In this document: positions 1 through 8,413 of the stretch, piece by piece
How positions within the stretch are numbered: position 1 is the first letter of the stretch
How the letters are laid out: each line of letters begins with the position of its first letter
Source: Desulfoluna spongiiphila
GTDB taxonomy: Bacteria; Desulfobacterota; Desulfobacteria; Desulfobacterales; Desulfolunaceae
Assembly (NCBI RefSeq): GCF_900101345.1
Contig: NZ_FMUX01000001.1
Location: 124,001 to 188,000 of the forward strand
Direction of reading: 5' to 3'
Length of the DNA: 64,000 bases
The notes under the pieces: model-generated
Told to the model about the DNA's origin: nothing
Database searches by the model: none
The model's input: the letters and a program-made list of their open reading frames with translations, nothing else
Position numbers and translations under genes: made by a program

Positions 1-755
1 CCCACGCCGGGAGGTGCCGGTGCAGGGCCGAAGCCTTCTTGAATGTTCCAGCCGAAACGGGCACTGAGCCCACTGCCAACGCTGGTGTACAGATTGCCCA
101 GGGTGGCATTGGCCTCGATGGCAAGCTGTCCTGCCCAGCCATTGGTGTACCGCCCGACATAAGCCAGCCTCCGCACATACTGATACCCCAGGTTAATGAG
201 GGGTTCGGTTTTTCTCTGCCCGCCCCATCCTTTCGGGTTCTTCCCCATTCCCAAATCGTTATGGACAAAGGTCTGAAACTCCTTGGCAAACGATTGCCTC
301 CCGAGGAGTCCCACAGAGACTTGCAGGTTGCGGGCAACATCTCGGTTGAAGCTCTGCCAGTTGGCACTGACGGTCACCGTGCCCGCGTAAGGAAGATCCC
401 CGTTCCGTACGGTCTCCATGGACAGATCCCCAGGCGTCAACATATTCTGCCCAACACCATAGGAATAGCGGACGATGGCATCGCCGGCATCCATGGACGG
501 GACATGGGTCCCCACCCAGGCCACAAGACCCGGTACATCTGCGACATCCCACCCGTCATAGCAGGGCGTATGGTATTGAAGACTCCAGCCGTTGGAAAAA
601 TTACTGTCTTTTTTCCACACCGCGTCGTTGTCGATTTCAAAACGGAAAATCCCTGTATTGTATGGACTGCGAAGGTGAAAAGCCCCTTCAGAGGGGGGAG
701 CATACACAACCATTGCCAGCAGAAAGCCGACAAGAACTACACAACATTTCAACAT
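1..755 (-). CDS. LpxR-like outer-membrane protein (DUF2219), C-terminus cut by window edge
   Basis: Reading the minus strand from ATG at 755 gives an open frame of about 251 residues that runs off the left edge without a stop. It starts with a hydrophobic signal-like segment (residues 1-24). A motif resembling the LpxR family N-terminal ND..(T/S)D..(Y/F)(T/S)NG signature follows (IDNDAVWKKDSNFSNGW). Later come VHND, then PKGWGGQ and NLGYQY, which match the conserved His and GW..Q..E...L.Y block of DUF2219. Known LpxR removes the 3'-acyloxyacyl chain of lipid A in the outer membrane; enzymatic activity here is inferred only. It is the last visible gene of a minus-strand run that begins with mlaE, which fits a role in outer-membrane lipid remodelling. 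The ribosome site is weak (AAGAAG). Confidence 0.75.
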   Translation of the reverse strand, partial: MLKCCVVLVGFLLAMVVYAPPSEGAFHLRSPYNTGIFRFEIDNDAVWKKDSNFSNGWSLQYHTPCYDGWDVADVPGLVAWVGTHVPSMDAGDAIVRYSYGVGQNMLTPGDLSMETVRNGDLPYAGTVTVSANWQSFNRDVARNLQVSVGLLGRQSFAKEFQTFVHNDLGMGKNPKGWGGQRKTEPLINLGYQYVRRLAYVGRYTNGWAGQLAIEANATLGNLYTSVGSGLSARFGWNIQEGFGPAPAPPGV

Positions 756-898
756 CACTTCTTTTTGCCTTCGGGGCAGCTTTCCCAGCGCCCTTACCAG
801 TGGCCTTTTCAGCGCACCACGTGATTAAAACAGGGAAACCGAGCAGGCACCCCCTACGATACAGCCTATGTTTCCAGTCGTTTCACAAACGACGTCCT

Positions 899-1642
899 TC
901 ACGATCCCATGGGAACCTGCGCCGATGCGTCTTCTCCCGAGTCTGTTTTTTTGCGGACATGATGGACGCCCCAATAGGTCTCCCAAAGGCACTCCAATGT
1001 CCCGACAAGGATCAAGGCGTATCCAGACAGCTCCAACCCCTCTTCCACAGCATCTTTAACGACCCGCATGTACCCCTCTGCCATCACAGCTTTCCAGAAC
1101 ACCTGTTGCCCCATCAGACGAGAAAACACGAAGACAACCATGAACCCACCGAACATGATGCCGAAACCGGGTGTCCGTAAAAACGCATAAAGCGAGTACG
1201 TTAGATCACGTGCAAAGCGGCGTACACCAACAAGGGTAGCGACAGCAATGGCTGCAGCAAGCAATTGCCATGCTCCGTCAAACAGAATAACATCAAGCCC
1301 TGCATCAAATTCGCGGATGAATGCAATGGCTCCTGCCCCCATCACAAGGATTGACAGGGCTTGCTTTCGCGGTTCAAGGCACCCGACACAAAACCCGCTT
1401 AAAACGGTAAGAAAAAGGAGACTCACCTGAAGTGTCTCTACGAGTGAATGCTCATCAAAAAGATGACATAACGGATGACTCACAGCCTTCATGGTGACGG
1501 CATACATCATGACGCCCATCATCAGGGCGTAAAGGGTATAGCGAAGCGCGGTGCTCGCGATCCGCTTTGGACATTCTGCCTGGTTCATAAGTCTGGTTCG
1601 TATTCTCATCACCGAACCCGAAAGGGGAGAGCTCAAGTGCAC
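899..1642 (-). CDS. Multipass inner-membrane protein of unknown function
   Basis: A 247-residue protein with about six hydrophobic stretches, for example near residues 34-52, 70-90, 95-110, 122-140, 157-175 and 204-220. A short polar tail ends it. I do not recognise a domain. The GTG start at 1642 has a purine-rich GGAAGGGGGGA directly upstream; in-frame ATG codons at 1609 and 1588 are alternatives with poorer ribosome sites. It lies about 110 bp after the pqiC-like gene and about 140 bp before the LpxR-like gene, all on one strand, so it is probably part of the same envelope-lipid operon. It could be a transporter or membrane enzyme acting on lipid, but nothing in the sequence proves this. 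Confidence 0.6.
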   Translation of the reverse strand: MHLSSPLSGSVMRIRTRLMNQAECPKRIASTALRYTLYALMMGVMMYAVTMKAVSHPLCHLFDEHSLVETLQVSLLFLTVLSGFCVGCLEPRKQALSILVMGAGAIAFIREFDAGLDVILFDGAWQLLAAAIAVATLVGVRRFARDLTYSLYAFLRTPGFGIMFGGFMVVFVFSRLMGQQVFWKAVMAEGYMRVVKDAVEEGLELSGYALILVGTLECLWETYWGVHHVRKKTDSGEDASAQVPMGS

Positions 1643-1754
1643 TCCCCCCTTCCGGGTTTTCAGGAGATTTATGCATCCAAAAGGCGTGTTCAGTTCCTCT
1701 TGAAATCGGTTGAGGCACCTTGTGCCAACAATGATGTCGGGGACATCCGGCCGC

Positions 1755-2360
1755 TTATTTCACCGACTCAATGGCCCGAGCCACCTCCCCGCTAAGGGAT
1801 GCAACCAGTACATCGAGGGCCGCGACACGATGCAGCGCCCCCTTGTCTTCCGCAACGCCCCTGAGCTTGGTGTGCCCGATTGCCACGGCCTGGGTGACCC
1901 TATTCGTTACAACCCACCGGGCATCCAGTACGGCCCCGGTTGTATTGCCTGCATCAAAGCGAACGATGTCCAGGGAAACCTGAATCGGTGTGGCCCCTTT
2001 GGGAACGTCAAAGGGGAACAGCGCAACCTGCTGGTTCCCTGACAGGTGGGACACGTTTTCAGACACCGCACGGGCGATGCCCCGATCCACCGGCTCAGCC
2101 CATCGGACATTCTCCAAAAACGAAAGCGTATGATCGGTGTTCCTCACCACCATCTGGGGCCGCTTCAGGTAATCCGGAACACTCACGGGCCCCACCACAA
2201 CATACAGGGAAGGGGGCCACGACACGGCTTTCTCCGAAAAGGCCTCCCTGGTATGAAGCAAATGGTATGTCACCTCAGTCGGAGGGGTGGCACACCCCGC
2301 AAGCAGCAGCATGAAACACACAACACTGAAACACGGCGTCTTCCTGTACGTCTTTTTCAA
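1755..2360 (-). CDS. PqiC/ABC transport auxiliary lipoprotein
   Basis: A 201-residue lipoprotein: the N-terminal signal ends in a lipobox LLLAGC with Cys at residue 23. The body has the family pattern of PqiC and Mla auxiliary lipoproteins (DUF330-like): a YVVVGPVSVPDYLKRPQMVVR strand region near residues 52-73, FLENVRWAEPVD near 81-93, and a C-terminal helix. In the known families these outer-membrane lipoproteins partner with MCE proteins to move lipid across the periplasm. It follows mlaD on the same strand after a 178 bp gap, consistent with a lipoprotein subunit of this Mla-type system. Family assignment is strong; which membrane it sits in is inferred. Confidence 0.8.
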   Translation of the reverse strand: MKKTYRKTPCFSVVCFMLLLAGCATPPTEVTYHLLHTREAFSEKAVSWPPSLYVVVGPVSVPDYLKRPQMVVRNTDHTLSFLENVRWAEPVDRGIARAVSENVSHLSGNQQVALFPFDVPKGATPIQVSLDIVRFDAGNTTGAVLDARWVVTNRVTQAVAIGHTKLRGVAEDKGALHRVAALDVLVASLSGEVARAIESVK

Positions 2361-2538
2361 TCGTCATATCCTTCTGGTACGCAATGACTCCGGCGACCAT
2401 GCCGGAACCGAATGCGTCATAAACAGATCATATTGAGTTGTGCCACACGAGCCTGACTGATCGGTCATAAAGCTGGCCAGTGGCTTAGCCGGATGAACCG
2501 GTTTCATCTCCAAGTCATCACACTGCGGCAATAGCACA
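2361..2538. other. Gap between mlaD and the lipoprotein gene
   Basis: 178 bp without a convincing gene. A short imperfect hairpin lies near 2391-2405 (CCGGCGACCATGCCGG). No clear promoter was seen. The only sizeable open frame on the minus strand has no ribosome site and looks non-coding. Confidence 0.4.
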
Positions 2539-3537
2539 TCACTCCCCCTGCGCCTTGCCGAACACCAGGGCATCGGGATGGCGCTCCAGGTAATCCACCA
2601 AGATACGCATGGAGCGTGCAGTCTCGGAGACCTCGCTGAGCATGCGGTTGATCCGGTAGATCATGGCTGAATCCTTGCCGAGGCTTAATTCTATACTGTC
2701 AAGGGTCTTTCCCGCTTTCCCCATCATGTCCCTTGAAGAGGTCCCAACCTCTTCAAGGATCCCGAATGTCTTCTGCATGCCTGCATCGGAATTCACCACC
2801 AGCCTGCGAGTGTCCCTGGCGGTTTCCTGGATGGACTCGGCAAGGGGGTCCACTGTTTTCCGCGTCTGGGCCACCAGCCCCTTGAACTCAACAACCGCCT
2901 CACTCACATCCTGTATAAGGTGGCTCTCCGCCAATGAGCTGGTGAGACTGTCAACGGATTCCACAGTGGAAGCCACACCCTCCAGAATCGACTGAAAGGA
3001 CACACTGTCCATGGTTCGCGAGAGCTCTGAGATATCGGAAAGAACGGTAGGCAGCTCATATAAAGTCTTTGATTTTCCAGCCACATGAAACGCTCTGTCC
3101 GGGTACATCCCGACATCCACGTACAGTTTTCCCGTCAGCAGGCTGTCGACCTTGAGTTGCGCCCGAAGTCCCCGGGCTACAAGCTCGTTCCTGAACTCCT
3201 TCTCCGTCATGGATGCAAGCTCCTGCTCAACCTCGGCGCCATATTCCATGAGCCTCACCCGTTCCGTATCCACCTCCACATACACAGGGGTGCAAAACGT
3301 AAAATTCCGGCTGTCAAAGACTATTTCCACCTTCGTCACGAGCCCGACCTTTACCCCGAAAAAACAGACCGGCGCCCCCACATCCAACCCCTTAACCGAG
3401 TCTTCAAAATAGAGGACAAAACGATCTTTTTTCTTGAAGTATTCACCGGCCCCAAAGATGACCACCAACCCTGCCGCAAGGAGGAACCCCCCAACCACAA
3501 AAGCTCCGATAAAGCTGTATTTTATATTCTTTCCCAT
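2539..3537 (-). CDS. mlaD: MCE-domain lipid transport protein MlaD
   Basis: A 332-residue protein with a single N-terminal membrane helix (about residues 9-28) followed by an MCE domain (about 38-120; note KGLDVGAPVCFFGVKVGLVTKV). A long helical C-terminal part rich in Ser, Val and Glu follows, typical of MlaD/MCE proteins that form hexameric rings in the periplasm. It is encoded between the ATPase mlaF and the PqiC-like lipoprotein, the usual order mlaE-mlaF-mlaD-lipoprotein. The expected role is substrate-binding and periplasmic conduit for phospholipid transport between the membranes. The helical tail is longer than in E. coli MlaD, as is common outside Enterobacteria. ATG start at 3537. 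Confidence 0.9.
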   Translation of the reverse strand: MGKNIKYSFIGAFVVGGFLLAAGLVVIFGAGEYFKKKDRFVLYFEDSVKGLDVGAPVCFFGVKVGLVTKVEIVFDSRNFTFCTPVYVEVDTERVRLMEYGAEVEQELASMTEKEFRNELVARGLRAQLKVDSLLTGKLYVDVGMYPDRAFHVAGKSKTLYELPTVLSDISELSRTMDSVSFQSILEGVASTVESVDSLTSSLAESHLIQDVSEAVVEFKGLVAQTRKTVDPLAESIQETARDTRRLVVNSDAGMQKTFGILEEVGTSSRDMMGKAGKTLDSIELSLGKDSAMIYRINRMLSEVSETARSMRILVDYLERHPDALVFGKAQGE

Positions 3538-3619
3538 TGTCTCCCCATCGCATTCACCCTGCGGTAAAACGCCTGACTGTCGTTTGATGATCTGCCAATA
3601 ACCGGCCTCAATATCCGCC

Positions 3620-4399
3620 CTATGACGCCTCCGAAAAGCTGTTTTCTCCCCGCGTCAAAAAGCGAATCACCCGCGGGTCTGTTGAGTGCCTTAGGAGTTC
3701 ACGGGGATTGCCGGAGGCGATCATGGTCTTTTGCCCTGCATCGAGGAACACGGAGTTGGTGCCGATGGCGAAAATACTGGCCAGTTCGTGGGTTACGACC
3801 ACCACGGTGGCCCCAAGGGAATCCTTAAGCTCCAGAATCAAATCATCCAGGCGCCGGGCACTCAGAGGATCCAACCCTGCGGAGGGTTCATCGAAAAAAA
3901 GAATCTCGGGATCAAGGGCCATGGCACGGGCAAGGCCCGCGCGTTTCTTCATGCCCCCGCTGATTTCGGCCGGAAAATGGTGTTCAAACCCGCCAAGGCC
4001 AACCAACGAGAGCTTGAACTGCACCAGCTCTCGAACCTCGGCCTTGGTGTAATCGGTGTATTGAAAAATAGGCAGCGCCACATTCTCAAACAACGTCATG
4101 GCGCTGAACAGGGCCCCGCCCTGATAGAGAATGCCGATGCGCTTCATCAAGGCCCTCTGCTCAGAGGAAGAGACGTCATACAGCGATGCCTCTCCGTAGC
4201 AGACGTGCCCGTTGGCCGGCTCCTTTAAGCCCACCAGGTGGCGTAACAGGGTACTTTTTCCGCATCCGCTGCCCCCCATAATGATAAAAATATCGCCACG
4301 TCCCACATCAAAAGAGAGGTTGCGTTGAATCACCCGCTCACCATAGGCCATGGTGAGATGATCCACGGAAAGTGCGACGTCCTGATCGGTTGTCTTCAT
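3620..4399 (-). CDS. mlaF: Mla ABC transporter ATP-binding protein MlaF
   Basis: ABC ATPase of 259 residues. Walker A is GGSGCGKST, the signature is ISGGMKKRAGLARA, Walker B is ILFFDEPSAGLD, and the switch His is in VVVTHE. The MKKRAGLARA form is typical of the MlaF/MKL lipid-transport subgroup. I place the start at ATG 4399, four bases after the mlaE stop, with GGGGT upstream; a TTG at 4414 in the same frame would overlap mlaE by 11 bases. The tight spacing implies translational coupling with mlaE. It would power the permease MlaE at the cytoplasmic face. Confidence 0.9.
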   Translation of the reverse strand: MKTTDQDVALSVDHLTMAYGERVIQRNLSFDVGRGDIFIIMGGSGCGKSTLLRHLVGLKEPANGHVCYGEASLYDVSSSEQRALMKRIGILYQGGALFSAMTLFENVALPIFQYTDYTKAEVRELVQFKLSLVGLGGFEHHFPAEISGGMKKRAGLARAMALDPEILFFDEPSAGLDPLSARRLDDLILELKDSLGATVVVVTHELASIFAIGTNSVFLDAGQKTMIASGNPRELLRHSTDPRVIRFLTRGENSFSEAS

Positions 4400-4403
4400 G
4401 GAT

Positions 4404-5549
4404 CTACACCCCAAGAATGCTTGTCACCACCGCGATCAACCCGTCGGTGATGATAATACCCACAATGGCAGACACCACGGCTCTGGTGGCTGCCTCTCCA
4501 ACGGCTGACGCGCTTCGCCCGCAACGCATGCCGCAATAGCACCCAGCAAGGGCGATGATGATTCCGTAAAGCCCGCTTTTCACTATGCCGTGGAGGAACT
4601 GCGTTATATTCAGGGCAGCCTGGGTCTGATGCCAGTACTGTTCCCACGAGATGTCCAGCATCCCGACCCCAATGGCCATGCCTCCTCCGATGCCGAGTAC
4701 ATCCGAGTAAAGACAGAGAAGAGGCATCGTGATCACAAGGGCCATCAGCCGAGGCACCACGAGAAATTCTGCCGGGTCCATACCCATGGTGGTCAGGGCA
4801 TCCACCTCTTCATTGACCTGCATGGTGCCGATTTGGGCAGCAAAGGCTGCTCCGGTTCGTCCGGCCATGATGATTCCCGTCATCATGGCCCCCATCTCAC
4901 GCGCCATGCCAAGCCCAACGATATCCGCCACATAAATTTGGGCGCCGAACATCTTGAGTTGAACAGCCCCCACAAAGGCGAAGATCACCCCGATGACGAT
5001 GCTGATCAGCGCGACAATGGGCAAGGCAGAGGCGCCACAGTCCTGAAGGCACCCCATAAAATCAACCCGCCTCATGTGCCCTTTCCCGGTAATGGCTTTC
5101 CCGAGCCCTGTGGCGGTCTCACCGACAAACGCAAAAAAATCGACCATGGCCCACCAGCCGGAGACGACAGCCCGGCCCACACGGGCCAGTATGAAAGGAC
5201 GATCAGATGAAGAACTTGCGCCCTTTGCGACGTCACCCTGCCCCGCCAAGGCCATCAAACGAAGCATCCCGCTGGGAAGCCCCTGCGTTTCCACGTCCAC
5301 ACCACGGTCCCTCAGTACCTCGGTCAACCCAATGACAAAGACGGTGAGGCGAGAGTCCCAGCTTTTCAATTCCGATGCGTCAAAACAGACTGTGCGGGCA
5401 TACCCCATTCCTTTGGGGTAATCGCGTACCCGAGCCCCTATAGCCGCCTCTCGCAGAAAACCGACAAGGGAAACGACTCCGTGCCCCTCAGACATGCTAA
5501 AGGCAACCTCACCTGTCTTTTGCAACCCTTCCCGTTCTTCCAAAACCAT
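4404..5549 (-). CDS. mlaE: STAS-MlaE fusion permease
   Basis: 381 residues. The N-terminal 115 or so residues are soluble and resemble a STAS domain (FDASELKSWDSRLTVFVIGLTEVLRDRGVDVE). The rest is the MlaE permease with about five membrane helices and the conserved block EVDALTTMGMDPAEFLVVPRLMAL, which contacts the ATPase. E. coli has the STAS protein (MlaB) as a separate gene; here it is fused to the permease, a known arrangement in other bacteria. It is the first gene of the minus-strand mla run, about 315 bp downstream of a sigma-54-type promoter. Expected role: phospholipid transport channel in the inner membrane. Confidence 0.88.
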   Translation of the reverse strand: MVLEEREGLQKTGEVAFSMSEGHGVVSLVGFLREAAIGARVRDYPKGMGYARTVCFDASELKSWDSRLTVFVIGLTEVLRDRGVDVETQGLPSGMLRLMALAGQGDVAKGASSSSDRPFILARVGRAVVSGWWAMVDFFAFVGETATGLGKAITGKGHMRRVDFMGCLQDCGASALPIVALISIVIGVIFAFVGAVQLKMFGAQIYVADIVGLGMAREMGAMMTGIIMAGRTGAAFAAQIGTMQVNEEVDALTTMGMDPAEFLVVPRLMALVITMPLLCLYSDVLGIGGGMAIGVGMLDISWEQYWHQTQAALNITQFLHGIVKSGLYGIIIALAGCYCGMRCGRSASAVGEAATRAVVSAIVGIIITDGLIAVVTSILGV

Positions 5550-5862
5550 TGGTGCTTTGCCTTCCCTTCTGTCTGAAACAATTCAGCCGCATGCGTATAA
5601 CGATCTTACGAGAGGGCCCAAGTCGGTGTGCACCCACCAGGTTATCCCACGTTCAACCCATGCTCCCGTCCGAGCAGGCGGAATCATTCTATGCCTTGTT
5701 ATTTCTATATTTTGATCACCCGGGCCACAGACACCTCCTGATTGCAGGAGACAAACGCACACGCTCTCCTTGATTGGGAGAGAGATAACATTGCATCTAC
5801 AGCCAGCGGGCTTTGCTCTACTCAGAATCAACCGCCGGGCACCCTCCTCCAGGCACACCGGC
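5550..5862 (-). other. Long 5' leader of the mla operon
   Basis: About 310 bp between the predicted sigma-54 start and mlaE. It contains a perfect small hairpin CTCCTG-attg-CAGGAG at 5735-5750. A minus-strand 94-codon open frame across it has no recognisable domain and atypical composition, so I treat the stretch as untranslated leader. Confidence 0.35.
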
Positions 5863-5873
5863 AGCAACCCTAT

Positions 5874-5889
5874 TGCCAGAACCGTGCCA
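5874..5889 (-). promoter_or_regulatory. Sigma-54 (-24/-12) promoter for the mla operon
   Basis: On the minus strand the sequence reads TGGCAC-GGTTC-TGGCA, matching the RpoN consensus TGGCAC-N5-TTGCW with one mismatch in the -12 box. The 5-base spacing puts GG and GC in the required phase. It is preceded by TTT and an A/T-rich tract. It points to mlaE and is adjacent to a divergent sigma-54 activator gene. Confidence 0.7.
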
Positions 5890-5948
5890 AATTAAGCAAT
5901 GTGTATATTTTCAACTATTTGCTAAAAACACCGTTCCAAAAAACACCA

Positions 5949-6033
5949 AATATGGAGGAATAATCCGCCAAATATAACGACCAGGACATTTTTCGCCATA
6001 TTTACCAAAACAGTGAGACATATCCGCCATACC
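5949..6033. promoter_or_regulatory. Cluster of four TCCGCCATATT-like repeats, candidate activator binding sites
   Basis: Four related 11-mers lie in an A/T-rich stretch: TCCTCCATATT (minus strand, 5949-5959), TCCGCCAAATA (5964-5974), TTCGCCATATT (5992-6002) and TCCGCCATACC (6023-6033). The first two form an inverted repeat; the three plus-strand copies are 28 and 31 bp apart, near three helical turns. They lie about 60-145 bp upstream of the -24 box at 5889, the usual distance for enhancer sites of sigma-54 activators, and just before the activator gene. Confidence 0.5.
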
Positions 6034-6150
6034 AAGAAAAAAATCGGGCACAAATCTTTCAAATATGAAGTTTTAATATTTCCAACACTAAAAATATGCT
6101 GTATTTAACGGCCATCATACGGCGCAACACCTAAAAGCCAAGGAGGTCCC

Positions 6151-7713
6151 ATGCACGGAGATCTGGATGAATACAAATTTTTCAAGGAGGCCACCCTTCA
6201 CATCTGCGGGAGCCTCCATGTCCAAGAGGCAATCGATGCTTTTTATACGTTCATCCAGGACTGGATACCCTGCGATGAGGTGGAGGTGGGCTACTACGAC
6301 AACCTCACCAGCACGGGGATGGTTCTGGCAAACGCGACATGCAAACCCGAACTCTCAAGTGCTCCCATGGCCCGGTATTCCAAGAGCGAATGGCAACGAT
6401 ACCGAGACGCTTTATTTTCAAGCGGCAGCGATTCCTTTTACATTAACGACTTTGAGACAGCCGACCCGATTTTTGCCCTGGTCGAACGACTGCACCAGTC
6501 AGACCACAAGAACAAATCATCCCTTTTCATCCCCTTGTCCATGAATGATCAAGACCTGGGGCTTATCATCATCACCACCTATAAAGCGCACGCCTTCACA
6601 CGGGATCATACACACCTGACAAACCTGCTCCACGCCCCCTTTGCCATCGCCATGGCCAACTGGAGTCAGCACCTCACCCTCATCCAGTACAAGAGTGACC
6701 TGGAGGACGACTGCCGTTACTTCCAAAAAGCGCTCAGAAAAGAGGCCGGAACACATGTGATCGGTTCAGAGGGCGGGCTGAAAGAGGTGATGAAGATGGT
6801 CGCCAAGGTGGCCGTCACAGACAGCCCCGTGATGATCTTAGGAGAGACAGGCTCGGGAAAAGAGGTGATCGCCAACGCCATTCACGCCAGCTCAAACCGA
6901 AAACAGGGTCCCTTTATCAAGGTCAATTGCGGAGCCATCCCTGAGAATCTGGTGGACTCCGAACTTTTTGGCCATGAAAAGGGCGCATTTACCGGGGCAT
7001 CAAAGAGCCACAGAGGGCGTTTTGAACGTGCCTCAGGGGGCACCCTGTTCTTGGATGAAGTGGGAGAACTCCCCTTACACGCCCAGGTGAGGCTCCTCAG
7101 GGTCATACAAAATCAGGAACTGGAACGTGTGGGAGGAACCCACCCCATACCGGTGGATGTACGCGTCATCTCCGCAACCCACAGGGACCTTGCCGCAATG
7201 GTCAAAGGAAGGACCTTTCGCCAGGACCTCTGGTTCCGGCTCAACGTCTTCCCCATCGATCTGCCCCCCCTTCGCAACCGCCCTGAAGATATCCCTGACC
7301 TTGCCCACCACTTTGTGATTGAAAAGTTGAGCGCATTGAGGCGTAAAACCCCCCAGGTAATGACAGAGGGTGCCCTTGACCGGCTTCTCTCCTACTCCTG
7401 GCCCGGCAATGTCCGGGAACTTCAAAATGTGGTGGAACGCGAGCTGATCCTGACCCCCAGCGGCCCATTGAATTTTGAGAGCCTTACCCCGCAGCAGCCA
7501 GCCCCCTCTGGTCAAACCGATGACGAGGAGACACCGGAAACCCTGAACCAGGCCATGGCCCGCACCATCCATAAGGCCCTTGTGGCATGCAACGGCAAAG
7601 TCCAGGGCAAGGGCGGTGCGGCCCTTCGCCTGGGGATCAACCCCAGCACCTTAAGGGCCCGCATGGAAAAACTGGGTGTCACACACAAAAAAAAGGCCTT
7701 GCATCAGACATAG
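6151..7713 (+). CDS. Sigma-54-dependent transcriptional activator (GAF-AAA+-Fis)
   Basis: 520 residues. An N-terminal GAF-like sensor spans about residues 10-175. The AAA+ domain has Walker A GETGSGKE (231-238), the sigma-54-contacting loop GAFTGA (278-283), Walker B GGTLFLDE (296-303) and an R-finger region (RQDLWFRLNVFPIDLPPLR). A C-terminal Fis-type helix-turn-helix follows (about 480-512, ALRLGINPSTLRARMEKLGV). There is no receiver domain, so it resembles FhlA-type activators that sense a small ligand. The start is supported by AAGGAGGT eight bases upstream. It is divergent from the mla operon and convergent with a barrel gene, both of which carry sigma-54 promoters, so these are its likely targets. 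Confidence 0.93.
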   Translation: MHGDLDEYKFFKEATLHICGSLHVQEAIDAFYTFIQDWIPCDEVEVGYYDNLTSTGMVLANATCKPELSSAPMARYSKSEWQRYRDALFSSGSDSFYINDFETADPIFALVERLHQSDHKNKSSLFIPLSMNDQDLGLIIITTYKAHAFTRDHTHLTNLLHAPFAIAMANWSQHLTLIQYKSDLEDDCRYFQKALRKEAGTHVIGSEGGLKEVMKMVAKVAVTDSPVMILGETGSGKEVIANAIHASSNRKQGPFIKVNCGAIPENLVDSELFGHEKGAFTGASKSHRGRFERASGGTLFLDEVGELPLHAQVRLLRVIQNQELERVGGTHPIPVDVRVISATHRDLAAMVKGRTFRQDLWFRLNVFPIDLPPLRNRPEDIPDLAHHFVIEKLSALRRKTPQVMTEGALDRLLSYSWPGNVRELQNVVERELILTPSGPLNFESLTPQQPAPSGQTDDEETPETLNQAMARTIHKALVACNGKVQGKGGAALRLGINPSTLRARMEKLGVTHKKKALHQT

Positions 7714-7727
7714 CCATGCAAGACCTT
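7685..7727 (-). terminator. Rho-independent terminator overlapping the activator gene 3' end
   Basis: On the minus strand, the hairpin arms AAGGTCTTGCAT (7727-7716) and ATGCAAGGCCTT (7704-7693) are followed by an unbroken T run. It lies 25 bp after the stop of the minus-strand barrel gene and overlaps the last codons of the convergent activator gene. Confidence 0.75.
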
Positions 7728-7751
7728 CGCAAACACATTACCTGCTGATCC

Positions 7752-8303
7752 TTACAGGACGTTCCTTATTTCGGCCGCACTGGGGGTAAACGCCAGGGAC
7801 ACTTCAATAAGCGTCACCTCAGAGGTGGCCCCAAAGCCCTGAGAAAGCCCCACCCCGAATCTCAGGGCCCGGTTTTTCTGCAGAACTTTATCCGCCCCGA
7901 TCCCCAGTCGAACAACGCCACCGACACGGGTGCCGTCAGCAAGGAAGGAGTCATCGGCTTCGAGGCGTATCGCTCCTATGCCCAGAGTGCAAAAACCGGG
8001 GCCATAAGCCCTCGGCGAATAGAATCGCCCGCCAAGGGTCATAAACGACACCTTTGCCCCTTTGTGGGTCAGATCGTTTTCCAGATCAAAGCTGCTGGTC
8101 ATACCGCCTGCCCACTCCACATCGACACCGGGCATCAATGGAATATCCACCGTCATCAAAACCCCCTCCCCCTCTTCCCCATTGGAGGGGTCCAACAACA
8201 CCATGCCGCCGATATAGGCTGACATGCTCCTGCCCGCAAAGGCACAAGGAGTAAATGCCGCTACCCAGGCAACGACAATAACAATCCAAACGACCCGTTT
8301 CAT
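7752..8303 (-). CDS. Small secreted outer-membrane beta-barrel-like protein
   Basis: I choose ATG 8303, giving 183 residues starting MKRVVWIVIVVAWVAAFTPCAFAG, a clear signal peptide cleaved near AFA-G. AGAAGGG lies seven bases upstream. The open frame extends upstream to 8417, where ATGA overlaps the stop of the preceding gene, but the signal peptide argues for the inner start. The mature part alternates polar and hydrophobic residues with many Gly and aromatic positions (LGGRFYSP, LGIGAIRLEADD, RFGVGLSQGFG, EVSLAFTP), which suggests a small 8-strand barrel. No specific family was recognised. It sits downstream of a sigma-54 promoter at 8966-8981 and probably belongs to the same regulon as mla. 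Confidence 0.65.
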   Translation of the reverse strand: MKRVVWIVIVVAWVAAFTPCAFAGRSMSAYIGGMVLLDPSNGEEGEGVLMTVDIPLMPGVDVEWAGGMTSSFDLENDLTHKGAKVSFMTLGGRFYSPRAYGPGFCTLGIGAIRLEADDSFLADGTRVGGVVRLGIGADKVLQKNRALRFGVGLSQGFGATSEVTLIEVSLAFTPSAAEIRNVL

Positions 8304-8413
8304 ACAAACCCTTCTCTTCATAAACGTCTCGGAACCTTTCATCTCAACATACCAATCACAAACTTGGCGACGCATGACAGCCGCACCTCCTGCCCCACAT
8401 CGCAACCACTTAT

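Noticed and set aside
1700..1740. GGCAC-ctt-GTGCC inverted repeat between the lipoprotein and membrane-protein genes
   Set aside because: Arms are only 5 bp and there is no T run or -12 box; no function assigned.
5583..5867. 94-codon minus-strand frame in the mla leader
   Set aside because: Composition is rich in Arg, Cys and Gly without a domain or ribosome site; treated as untranslated leader.
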